From Phycisphaerae bacterium (GTDB taxonomy: Bacteria; Planctomycetota; Phycisphaerae; UBA1845): a stretch of 8,467 nt of DNA. A program made the translations under genes and the position numbers. The DNA lies in NCBI GenBank assembly GCA_029260155.1, contig JAJDDU010000589.1, positions 1 through 8,467 on the forward strand. Direction: 5' to 3'. The notes below the pieces were generated by a model that was not told the origin of the DNA, made no database searches, and was given only the letters and a program-made list of their open reading frames with translations. Positions 1-6,505 of the stretch are shown piece by piece (position 1 is the stretch's first letter; each line of letters opens with the position of its first letter).

Positions 1-905
1 ATCACGAAGTTCATCAGCCTTGGAACGTAGGAGACCGCCAGGGTGTTGGCGTCGAGGACGGCGACGTCACGATCGGGAAGATCCCAGCCGGTAGGACGAC
101 CGGAGTTGCCCGCCAAGCTGCCGCTGACCAATTCGGTCCAATCGCCGCCGTTGTCGTCCATCCATCGGCTGGCCTCGTCCTTTTTGACAATGATGCCGAC
201 GCCCGGCGGCGCGGGGTTGCTGAGGTTCTGCGGTGGATCGAAAGCAACACCCTCGTTGGGAGGGGGGTTCATGCCGCCATACGGCCCGAGCGGGTCGTTG
301 ACGACGTTCGGCGGGAAGAGTCCGCCGATCGTGCCGCCGCCGCCCAGGATCGTTGTGCTGTTGCCCGATTCAAAGACGGCGACATAGACCGTGCTACCGT
401 CGGGGCTGACCGCCATGGCCCGCGGGTCTTCCGCTTCAATCACGACCGAAGTCGGACTCGCACCCAGGTCGCTTGGATCGAACACTTGCACGATATTGAC
501 CTGCGAGCATGACACAAAGGCGCGCTGCGGTGCGCCCGCGAAAACAACATCCGCGGGCTCGTCGCCTGTTGGTATCGTGGCCACGACGTTCAACGTGTCG
601 AGATTGATGAGGCTGACGGTGTCGGAGACGTGGTTGACGACCCAAGCCTCCGAGTCCGTTCTCGCCCGTACGGAAACGGGGTCCAGCCCGGTGGGAACCG
701 CGCCGACGTGTACCGGCGTTCCCGTGGTGATGTCGAAGACTTCCAGCCGTGCGTCAGCAGTGTTGACCACGAGCAGCCGGCTGCCGTCCGGCGTGATATC
801 GATCGGATGAACCTGCCCGTGCTCCCAGTTGACGAACGAGTCCTCCGCCGGCGCGATTGCGGCAAAGACGCTTGCGATCACAAACGTGACGATTCCCCGA
901 TCCAT
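1..905 (-). CDS. Secreted YVTN/YncE-type beta-propeller protein (5' part, runs off the window)
   Basis: The minus-strand frame from the ATG at 905 stays open to base 1, giving 301 residues with no stop, so the C-terminal part lies outside. A good ribosome site (GGGAGG, 6-7 nt upstream) fixes the start. Residues 1-20 form a signal peptide (hydrophobic ITFVIASVFAAIA-like core, cleavage probably after APA), so the product is exported. Blade-like repeats follow: HPIDITPDGSRLLVVNT (33-49), DPVSVRARTDSEAWVVN (75-91) with DTVSLINLDTLNVVATIPTG, EPADVVFAGAPQRAFVS (116-132), and DPRAMAVSPDGSTVYVAV (160-177). The strand-turn pattern and the 'VVATIPTG' ends are typical of YVTN/YncE seven-bladed propellers, usually scaffolds for surface or periplasmic binding. 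A Gly/Pro/Asn-rich insertion at about 186-236 interrupts the blade rhythm. A lone -10-like TAGAAT lies upstream (990-985) without a convincing -35. Function beyond the fold is not recognised. Confidence 0.85.
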   Translation of the reverse strand, partial: MDRGIVTFVIASVFAAIAPAEDSFVNWEHGQVHPIDITPDGSRLLVVNTADARLEVFDITTGTPVHVGAVPTGLDPVSVRARTDSEAWVVNHVSDTVSLINLDTLNVVATIPTGDEPADVVFAGAPQRAFVSCSQVNIVQVFDPSDLGASPTSVVIEAEDPRAMAVSPDGSTVYVAVFESGNSTTILGGGGTIGGLFPPNVVNDPLGPYGGMNPPPNEGVAFDPPQNLSNPAPPGVGIIVKKDEASRWMDDNGGDWTELVSGSLAGNSGRPTGWDLPDRDVAVLDANTLAVSYVPRLMNFV

Positions 906-1053
906 GTTGATCCTCCCCGAAAGCGGCGACCGCTATTGTCTGCCCCGTTGTACACTCAAGAACCAGCCCGATCCTCGTCTCGTTATTCTACCACGAGCGG
1001 ATGGCGGATGGTACGGGGAAGGTGGAATGTTGACGAAGAGCGATTCACCAGGA

Positions 1054-1101
1054 GAAACCCCGCTGGAAGCACGCGAAAAGCGTGTCTCCAGCGGGGGTTT
1101 C
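1054..1101 (-). terminator. Long hairpin after the GH13 gene, probable terminator
   Basis: The arms GAAACCCCGCTGGA (1054-1067) and TCCAGCGGGGGTTTC (1087-1101) are complementary apart from one bulged G. The stem continues inside with CACGC (1070-1074) pairing GCGTG (1080-1084) around a GAAAA loop. It lies 38 nt after the GH13 stop and before the beta-propeller gene, where a terminator is expected. No T-run follows on the minus strand, so it is not a classical intrinsic terminator. It may act with Rho or as an mRNA 3'-end stabiliser. Confidence 0.6.
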
Positions 1102-1138
1102 CGATAGTGACATCCCTGTGGCACTCGACGGTCGAGCG

Positions 1139-3331
1139 TTAGTCCTGCGACAACACGATGACGGTGTACGGGCCGATGCCGACGTTGGCATTGTAGCTCA
1201 TGCCGTCTTTGGCGCCCCAATTGGCTGTCGTGTCGTACGCATTCCAGTTGCCGAACGACGAGTCGTAGCCGTTCCAATCGCTGCTGAACCGCACTTTCCA
1301 CGTTCCGCCGCTCGGGAATCCCAGATTGTAGCTGGTGAATCCTGCGCCCGAGAAGTTGGCGACGATGATCACGTCGTCGCCCGCTCCGCCGCTGCTCCAG
1401 CGATGGTAGCCGATCACCTTGTTGGTGTTGTTGACGTGGTGGACGTTGACGTTGTTGGCGCTGAGCCCGGCCGTGTTGCCGGCGGTGTTCAGCCTCAGGT
1501 CGACCAGGTCGCTGTAGAGATCGACGATACCGCTGTAGGTCGTGGCCTTGGTCCAGTCAAGCGGGTCGGTGTCCTGGAAGTACTCGTCTTCGAGGAACTC
1601 CTGCCCTTGGAAGATCATCGGGATTCCGGGACTCGTGAACACGATACCGGCGCCGAGGGTGGAGCGTTTCTTTGAATACCAACTGGCTGCGTTGCCAGGC
1701 CAGATTTCTTCGGGCACGCGGGCCTTGCCGTTGGCGACCTCGTCGTGACTCTCGGTGTAGATGACGCGCTGTACATGGTCACCGTTGTAGTTGTGGTTGA
1801 TGGCATCGCGAACGCTGTACATGTTTCGATCGACGTCGTTGCCTGTGATGATGGCGTCGCGGATGGGATGGACGAAGTCCGCGTCCCACTGCGAATCGAA
1901 GCCGGCGCCGCCCGAACCGGTCGTCTTGGAGAGCCAAGCATTGTTCTGCAGATCCTCGGCAATCGAGATCTTCCAGGAAACTGAAGCATCGATCTCATCG
2001 TTGATCCACTGCATCAGACTCCAGCCTTCGGCGATGTCGCCTCCACCGCCGTTGTTCTGTGTGCGAATATTCACGGTGGAATCCCATCGCAATCCGTCGG
2101 CGTTGAAATCGGTCAGCCAGTACATCGCGTTGTCGCGGAGGTAGGTGCGGACTTCGGTGCGGCCGTAGTCGGGACGGGTATCGCCCCAAGGCGTGCTGGC
2201 CCGCCAGTCTTGGAAGAAGTAGATGCCGCCCATGCTGTTGGTGGACCATCCGTCGAACTGCCAGAGGTCGAGGTCGCTGGGACCCATGTGGTTGTAGACC
2301 ACGTCGATCACGACGGCGATGCCGGCAACGTGGCAGGCGTCGATGAAGTCTTTGGCGTCGTCGGGAGAACCGTAAATGCTCTCGGGAGCGAACGGGTGGG
2401 CGGGATTGTAGCCCCACGAGAAATCCCCGGCGAACTCGCAGATCGGCATCACTTCGACCACATTGACACCCAGAGACTGCAAGTGAGGGATCTTGAGAGC
2501 CGCGCTCTGCCAGGTACCGGGAACGCCGCCGGCTGTATCATTGAATGTTCCGATGTGCATTTCATAGATGACCATCTCGTTCCAGCTCGGCGTCGTAAAC
2601 GAGCTCCAGCTGTATGGGGTGTCGTCCATGATTACGCTGTTGCCGATCGAATTGGTGACAGACTTTGCGTGTGGGTCGTTCTTCCACAGCGTGCCGTCGA
2701 TCACGAATTTGTATTCGTCACTGATGGCGGCTGTGCCCACGTCGACGGACCAGTTTCCGCCTGATTCCGATGCGAGCGGGTTCGCGGTGGCGCTCCAGGT
2801 GTTGAAATCGCCGGTGACGTGTACCGACGTCGCGTTGGGCGCCCAGACGCGAAAGGCGACGCCACCCGAGTAGGGGATTGCGCCCATGCCTGTTTGCGAC
2901 GACGGAATCAGGGCGGCTGTGAACGAGTAGTTGCTGCCGCTGTTGTTGTCCCAGATGTTTCCGCCCCAGTTGTCATAGCCGTGGAAGTAGTAGGTGACAG
3001 TGCTTCCCGGTGCGTAGCTTTGCGAAGGGGTGTGTTCCCACTTGGAGTTGCCGCTGACGTTGCCGGCGTAGCTCATCTGAGAAGTCTGCCACGATCCGCC
3101 ATCAACCTTGATTCCGATCTCACAGTGCAGGCCCCAATAGTCCTGGTTCATGAGGATGGTGTATGTCCCCGGATTCTGCGCGTCGGTGTGCCTCACGAAG
3201 GAGCCGTAGACTCCGATCCAATTTGGAAAGGCCTCGGCGGTCTGCGCCGCGAGAAGCGTTGTGGCCAAGAGGACGGTAATCGAAAGGACGGGGGATGCCG
3301 CGCCGCGGCGAGTCGGTTGTTGGGCCTTCAC
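1139..3331 (-). CDS. Secreted GH13 alpha-glucan enzyme, branching-enzyme type
   Basis: The product (730 aa) is predicted to act outside the cytoplasm on alpha-1,4-glucans. I chose the GTG at 3331 because AGGAG lies 8-9 nt upstream and a signal peptide follows at once (basic PTRR, hydrophobic 13-33, cleavage near AEA-F); an ATG 94 codons upstream would bury that peptide. Domains in order: N-terminal beta-rich domain rich in Trp/Tyr (35-140), perhaps carbohydrate-binding; CBM48/isoamylase-N-like domain (155-240; FRVWAPNATSVHVTGDFNTW); GH13 barrel (250-615); all-beta C-terminal domain (635-730). Conserved regions are present: I DVVYNH (343-348), II GLRWDST with nucleophile Asp417, III acid Glu459 in IAED, IV ESHDE with His529 and Asp530. 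YNPAHPFAPESIYG and FQGQEF resemble glycogen branching enzymes (GH13_9), but these are normally cytoplasmic. A hydrolase or maltooligosaccharide-acting enzyme is the alternative. It stands alone, with no glycogen genes beside it. Confidence 0.92.
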   Translation of the reverse strand: MKAQQPTRRGAASPVLSITVLLATTLLAAQTAEAFPNWIGVYGSFVRHTDAQNPGTYTILMNQDYWGLHCEIGIKVDGGSWQTSQMSYAGNVSGNSKWEHTPSQSYAPGSTVTYYFHGYDNWGGNIWDNNSGSNYSFTAALIPSSQTGMGAIPYSGGVAFRVWAPNATSVHVTGDFNTWSATANPLASESGGNWSVDVGTAAISDEYKFVIDGTLWKNDPHAKSVTNSIGNSVIMDDTPYSWSSFTTPSWNEMVIYEMHIGTFNDTAGGVPGTWQSAALKIPHLQSLGVNVVEVMPICEFAGDFSWGYNPAHPFAPESIYGSPDDAKDFIDACHVAGIAVVIDVVYNHMGPSDLDLWQFDGWSTNSMGGIYFFQDWRASTPWGDTRPDYGRTEVRTYLRDNAMYWLTDFNADGLRWDSTVNIRTQNNGGGGDIAEGWSLMQWINDEIDASVSWKISIAEDLQNNAWLSKTTGSGGAGFDSQWDADFVHPIRDAIITGNDVDRNMYSVRDAINHNYNGDHVQRVIYTESHDEVANGKARVPEEIWPGNAASWYSKKRSTLGAGIVFTSPGIPMIFQGQEFLEDEYFQDTDPLDWTKATTYSGIVDLYSDLVDLRLNTAGNTAGLSANNVNVHHVNNTNKVIGYHRWSSGGAGDDVIIVANFSGAGFTSYNLGFPSGGTWKVRFSSDWNGYDSSFGNWNAYDTTANWGAKDGMSYNANVGIGPYTVIVLSQD

Positions 3332-3373
3332 TATTAAACTCCTAATTAAAGCACAAGACGAACCACTGGTAGG

Positions 3374-3401
3374 AGTGTAGCAGGTGGGCGGATAGTAGCA
3401 A
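3374..3401 (-). promoter_or_regulatory. Possible sigma70-type promoter of the GH13 gene
   Basis: On the minus strand TTGCTA (3401-3396) and TACACT (3379-3374) are 16 nt apart, each matching four of six consensus bases. The expected transcript would start near 3367, about 35 nt before the GTG start. The match is weak and chance occurrence is possible. Confidence 0.28.
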
Positions 3402-3444
3402 CCGTGGCCAGGGTCGGAAGCAGGGTTTCTTGAAGCTACACTGC

Positions 3445-3549
3445 AATATGGGTTCGTTTGGTAATATCGCGCTGTTGCTCGGGGACCGAACCCGCGTTTG
3501 GGGCCTGGAATTGCTGTTGTCGTGGGTTTTGGGTGGATTCGTTTCGCGC
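3445..3549 (-). repeat. Dispersed-repeat-like motif, two degenerate copies (AAACGAACCCAT type)
   Basis: Copy 1 on the minus strand reads ATTACCAAACGAACCCATAT within 3465-3445. Copy 2 reads GCGCGAAACGAATCCACCC at 3549-3531. The three frames of copy 1 spell TKRTH, QTNP and NEPI. From memory, these strings recur in many small spurious proteins predicted in planctomycete genomes, which points to a dispersed non-coding DNA repeat. A genome-wide count is needed to confirm it; within the window only these two copies are visible. Confidence 0.38.
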
Positions 3550-3629
3550 ATGGCGTTTGGTGCTCCTGGGCGGGTATCTGTAGGCGCTGTCGATGCGCGC
3601 GGCGGACCCGCACTCTAATAGCTAGCCAC

Positions 3630-3647
3630 CTGATCTGTTGGGATCAG
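3630..3647. repeat. Small perfect inverted repeat
   Basis: CTGATC (3630-3635) and GATCAG (3642-3647) enclose a 6-nt loop (TGTTGG). The stem is short and no T-run follows, so its role is unknown; it may be chance. Confidence 0.3.
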
Positions 3648-3769
3648 AATAGGCACAGCGCGCCTGTTTCGAGAGCGGCAATCGCGGTTTTCTGGGTGTG
3701 GTGTCAGCCGGACGTGTCGGGCACGTGTCCGCGACGATCACCAAGCACCCACCTGCAATGCTCACCGAG

Positions 3770-3944
3770 TCACTTCGGGACGATCACGCCGCGTTCTGCT
3801 GCTACGCGCTCAGCCTTCTCATACCCCGCGTCGACGTGGCGGAACACGCCGTGGTGTACGCTGACCCAACTCGCGCCTCAGGCGGTGTTCAAGAGTGCGT
3901 TCAAGATCGGCCAATCGGCGATCGCGTCAACAGGTGTCTTCATA
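3770..3944 (-). pseudogene. Decayed 3'-end remnant of a second urocanate hydratase gene
   Basis: After allowing one frameshift, the minus-strand translation matches the C-terminus of the intact hutU in this window: MKTPVDAIADWPILN, ALLNTA(stop)GASWVSVHHG, VFRHVDAGYEKA, then ERVAAERGVIVPK and a stop. Three lesions are visible: an extra A (a TTT run at 3900-3902 where intact hutU has TT), a nonsense TGA replacing a Cys codon (TGC) at 3880-3878, and loss of 38 codons (114 bp) between VHHG and VFRH. In the 81 bp around DAIADW...VHHG I count six substitutions against the intact gene, nearly all at third codon positions, so it is not a fresh duplicate. Its last residues also differ from the intact gene (VIVPK against VKLARPGAR). 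An upstream SCGS may be a trace of DCGS. It begins 32 nt after the MBL hydrolase stop. It cannot encode a working enzyme. Confidence 0.87.
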
Positions 3945-3976
3945 CTGCTGCCGCAGGACCCCGCGATGGCATACGG

Positions 3977-5110
3977 CTAGGCAATCGCCAAATCCTCAAC
4001 ACTTATGACGGTGCCATGATGATCGACTCGAATCGTCTTTCCGGCGACAGGGAGGCTGTCCCCCGCAAGCTGTCGTGCACGCATCGCGAGCAGACGCGAC
4101 TCACACTTTCCGGACACTGCGGGAGTACCGTCGCCGCGAGATGTAACGTGTACAGAAGCTCTCTCTTTCAATCGCGCGAGACCGCCCGATCTCGGTAGGC
4201 GCGAGCGTTGATAGGGCGTGATTATCGCAGTTGGTTTCGTCTGCGACGCGTGTTCCTCCCACGCAGGGTCAAAGATTGCATTTTCAGATCCGTGATGGCT
4301 GACCTTGATTACACTGCACGATAGTGCAAGCCCGTCGCGGCGGCGATCGGAGTCGGAAACGACATCTGACCAACTATCAGATTCTGCGTCTGCACCGAGA
4401 ATGATCCGCGTATCGCCAAAGCGAACATGAAGAACGACGGATAGCCGGTTGTGGATTTGCCGGCTGTAGGACGTGGGGTCGAACCGGTCATCTGTGAGGC
4501 AGTTTCCCAGTTCGGTACTATGCTTGTCGAGCTGTCTACTCGACGGCGCAAGAGCAGCAATCGACATCAGAACGCGGCTATTGTCGTCGATGGTTGAGAT
4601 CATTCGTTCGTAGATGCTCTTGTTGTACCCTTGGGGGCGGCGATACCTCGCCGGATCTTTGGACTTCCGGTGTTCCTTGGTGTGTTCGAACAGTTTCTGA
4701 AGTTCATCCTGAAGACGTGTTCGCTCGGGATGCTTGCCGCGATTCTGCTCCTTGAGAGCTGCGAAGACCTTCAGCAACATTGGTTCATCAGCCGGAAAAC
4801 ACCAGAATCTCTCGATCCTGATCTCCTCTGCCGCAAAGAGCTGCCAGAATCCGTACAGGTGATCTTCGTGAGGATGTGTGATGCAGGCGAAGTCCAGCTC
4901 CCCAGCGCCCAAGTCGCGTCTCGACAAGAGAAACTGAAGTGTTTTGTTTTCGGCGGGGTCGGGGCGCGGAGAATAGCAATCGACGACACCCCAATGGAAT
5001 TGACCGTGCTGCGATTCGTGCGGAATCTGTAGGATGATGCTCTCGCCTACGCCGGAACCGATTACGTGCAGGCTCAGCAGCGAGTCGGCGGCATCGAGCT
5101 CATTCGCCAT
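3977..5110 (-). CDS. Soluble ComEC-like metallo-beta-lactamase-fold hydrolase
   Basis: This 377-aa protein has the MBL metal-site motif THPHEDH (78-84: His79, His81, Asp83, His84), the later metal-ligand Asp241 in RIILGADAE, and SHHGS (271-275). The order HPHxDH, LGADAE, SHHGS is that of the hydrolase domain of ComEC/Rec2, whose members act on phosphodiesters or nucleic acid. Unlike true ComEC it has no membrane segments and no signal peptide, so it should be cytosolic and is unlikely to be a DNA-uptake channel. A charged, Lys/Arg/Glu-rich insertion (about 120-165) and a Ser/Arg-rich C-terminal part (300-377) are extra. The ATG overlaps the end of the upstream gene by 11 nt with only a weak ribosome site, implying translational coupling. 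It is the last gene of the cassette. It may be the effector; its substrate is unknown. Confidence 0.88.
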   Translation of the reverse strand: MANELDAADSLLSLHVIGSGVGESIILQIPHESQHGQFHWGVVDCYSPRPDPAENKTLQFLLSRRDLGAGELDFACITHPHEDHLYGFWQLFAAEEIRIERFWCFPADEPMLLKVFAALKEQNRGKHPERTRLQDELQKLFEHTKEHRKSKDPARYRRPQGYNKSIYERMISTIDDNSRVLMSIAALAPSSRQLDKHSTELGNCLTDDRFDPTSYSRQIHNRLSVVLHVRFGDTRIILGADAESDSWSDVVSDSDRRRDGLALSCSVIKVSHHGSENAIFDPAWEEHASQTKPTAIITPYQRSRLPRSGGLARLKERASVHVTSRGDGTPAVSGKCESRLLAMRARQLAGDSLPVAGKTIRVDHHGTVISVEDLAIA

Positions 5111-5768
5111 CCAGCAACTCGGCTATCTTTCTGTCTATATCCTTCAGGTCTTTCGGCGAAAGCTCACGCGAAGGGAGGGGTCGAACAACGGGCTTTTCAG
5201 TTCCATCAGCGTATCGGTCAACCCAGAAGAAGAAACCTTCGTCCTCGCGCAGATCGACCTTCCCCTCCTCGAAGACCGTCCGAGGGATCTCTATCCAAAA
5301 CTCCTCGTGGTCACGGAAGAGGGAAGCGGCGACGTCAGTGTTCCCGATCTCTCGAATCACACCCGTCATTTCGTCGATTTTGCGTGGCGCTGCGGAAGCT
5401 GAGAAAGTGACAGTGATGCCTTTGGCAAGTGCTACACTGCGCAGGTGCGCGGCGGCATCGTCAAGATTAAGCGATATTAGTAACTTCTCTAACTCTCCAA
5501 TCCCGCTGGCGGGTATGGGAATGCGAAATCCTCCGACCACATGAACCTCGGACTTCGGGCCGCAAGTTGGAACCTCCCTTTCCACGGAATCCAATTCATC
5601 CGGCTTGGATGGGCGAAAAACGCGATCTTCTTTGCCCGTTTTCCGGCTGTCTTGGTCGTTTAGATAGGAGGGCTGCTTCCACTTGATTTCCCCAGAGATT
5701 CCGGATCGAGATCTGCGGTTTGTCTGCCGAGTGCCTGTTTGCGAATAGTTCAAAAGGTCGGGTGTCAT
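5100..5768 (-). CDS. Cassette protein of unknown family (222 aa)
   Basis: I do not recognise this protein. Residues 1-70 are polar, basic and low in hydrophobics, probably disordered. A mixed alpha/beta globular part follows: VHVVGGFRIPIP (75-86), a helix GELEKLLISLNLDDAAAHLRS split by a short turn (91-111), strand ITVTFSAS (118-125), a Phe/Trp-rich strand region FWIEIP (157-162) and EGFFFWVDRY (177-186), and a charged C-terminal helix SPKDLKDIDRKIAELL (204-219). There is no signal peptide, membrane segment or obvious catalytic motif. The ATG shares an ATGA overlap with the stop of the upstream gene, and its end overlaps the MBL gene by 11 nt, so it is made together with both. By position it could be an adaptor or regulator joining the COMM-like protein and the hydrolase; this is inference only. 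Confidence 0.82.
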   Translation of the reverse strand: MTPDLLNYSQTGTRQTNRRSRSGISGEIKWKQPSYLNDQDSRKTGKEDRVFRPSKPDELDSVEREVPTCGPKSEVHVVGGFRIPIPASGIGELEKLLISLNLDDAAAHLRSVALAKGITVTFSASAAPRKIDEMTGVIREIGNTDVAASLFRDHEEFWIEIPRTVFEEGKVDLREDEGFFFWVDRYADGTEKPVVRPLPSRELSPKDLKDIDRKIAELLDGE

Positions 5769-6400
5769 GGCTGCACTATTCTCGGGTAGGCTTCAGCAAG
5801 GCAGTCGAGCTTGCGTCTTGTTTCGGCAAGGAACTTCTCGAGCTTCTCCAAGGAGTCTTCGTTCAACTGCAGGACGACCGATTCGTCTTCTCGGGCGTCA
5901 TCCTCGATGTGGAGCCGAACCAACACTACGGACACTTGGTCAACAATGGTCGTCTTCTCAGCGTCGAATATGGGCCGAAGATCGCAGTATCCATCGACGT
6001 CAACAAGGGTCTTCACGATGCCTCGCGAAAGGCGGTCTCTCTTGCGCAATCGCTTGGCTCGGGGTTTCTCGCTCAGCAGCGCGATGAGCGATTCTTTCCG
6101 CTGTCCAATCAACTCAGCGAGTGCCGGAAACGCGCGGGCGAGTTCGTCAATCACGTGGTTTTCGTCGAGACCGCAGTCGCGCTTTTGTCCAGCGAGATAA
6201 CGCACAACCTGCACCGTCAAGTGGGCACTGTACGGCGGGACGTCAGATTCTTCCGCAAGGCGACGTGCCACGTCAACCATAGCCCCGACAGCGGTCTCCG
6301 TATCCATGAGTTCCGCGATCTTGCTGAGCGCTGCGTCGTCAAGCTCAAGAATGAGTTTTAAATCGTCCTCGAACCCAGTCGGAAGGAAGAGCTGTGTCAT
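5765..6400 (-). CDS. COMM-domain-like protein, first main gene of the cassette (211 aa)
   Basis: The N-terminal half (1-115) is all helical and amphipathic (DDLKLILELDDAALSKIAEL; VVRYLAGQKRDCGLDENHVI; FPALAELIGQRKESLIALLS). A basic linker (PRAKRLRKRDRLSR, 113-126) leads to a C-terminal alpha/beta part: TLVDVDGYCDLRPIF (131-145), VDQVSVVLVRLHIED (153-167), ESVVLQLNEDSLEKLEKFLA (173-192), ending in a helix. Helical N-domain, then three strands with a 'dv-d-r' start and a 'v-l-sleeLekl' helix, is the layout of eukaryotic COMMD proteins. This is pattern resemblance, not a proven hit. No signal peptide or enzyme motif is seen. The ATG at 6400 has only a poor ribosome site; a stop lies upstream in frame, so the start cannot move far. 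A short leader ORF ends on this ATG and may couple its translation. It overlaps the next gene by ATGA. Confidence 0.87.
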   Translation of the reverse strand: MTQLFLPTGFEDDLKLILELDDAALSKIAELMDTETAVGAMVDVARRLAEESDVPPYSAHLTVQVVRYLAGQKRDCGLDENHVIDELARAFPALAELIGQRKESLIALLSEKPRAKRLRKRDRLSRGIVKTLVDVDGYCDLRPIFDAEKTTIVDQVSVVLVRLHIEDDAREDESVVLQLNEDSLEKLEKFLAETRRKLDCLAEAYPRIVQP

Positions 6401-6429
6401 CCTTGCTGTCCCGTCGCGTCAAGACTCAT
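6397..6429 (-). CDS. Possible 10-codon leader ORF (MSLDATGQQG) coupled to the COMM-like gene
   Basis: An ATG at 6429 follows a near-perfect Shine-Dalgarno AGGAGGG (6440-6434) at a 4-nt gap. It reads MSLDATGQQG and stops at TGA 6399-6397, which overlaps the downstream ATG as ATGA. The downstream gene has almost no ribosome site of its own, so ribosomes delivered here could re-initiate on it. The same ATGA overlap recurs at the next junction. It could instead be a chance ATG, with the Shine-Dalgarno simply loading ribosomes upstream. Confidence 0.42.
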   Translation of the reverse strand: MSLDATGQQG

Positions 6430-6505
6430 GTTTCCCTCCTGTAGGTGCCTGCGAAGTCTACCATACCGAGCCAACACGGATCAAGGTGTCCCGCTCAACA
6501 CCCTG

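Larger units (their letters stand above)
3332..3769. other. Intergenic stretch, 438 bp, between the hutU remnant and the GH13 gene
   Basis: I see no credible gene here. An open frame continuous with the GH13 gene covers 3332-3613, but it is Pro/Arg/Thr-rich with no ribosome site and lies upstream of a clear signal peptide and Shine-Dalgarno. The stretch holds the GH13 ribosome site and a weak promoter candidate, two copies of a GAACCCA/GAATCCA-type motif, and a small hairpin at 3630-3647. Nothing recognisable was found in about 3650-3769. Confidence 0.6.

Noticed and set aside
1082..1675. Long plus-strand open frame (197 codons) opposite GH13
   Set aside because: It is antisense to a well-supported gene, Val/Asp/Gly-rich as expected from the complementary codon pattern, with no ribosome site.
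3342..3551. Small minus-strand ORF starting MRETNPPKT
   Set aside because: It is made of the dispersed repeat motif read as protein, with no Shine-Dalgarno and no sign of a real fold.
3332..3613. A 94-codon upstream extension of the GH13 gene to an ATG at 3613
   Set aside because: It has no ribosome site, is Pro/Arg/Thr-rich, runs through the repeat motif, and would place the signal peptide inside the protein. The GTG at 3331 has a good Shine-Dalgarno.
3710..3740. Repeated ACGTGTC near the remnant as a possible operator
   Set aside because: The two copies are short, overlap GC-rich background and form only an imperfect palindrome.
3498..3980. Plus-strand open frames through the hutU remnant
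   Set aside because: Their peptide similarity to a plus-strand frame at 6782-7027 arises only because both are antisense to hutU sequence.
5720..6361. Plus-strand open frame of 213 codons opposite the COMM-like gene
   Set aside because: It covers almost the same span as the minus-strand gene, but only the minus frame has the overlapping starts and stops, promoter and leader. The plus frame has no ribosome site. Some doubt remains because the real gene has no firm family match.
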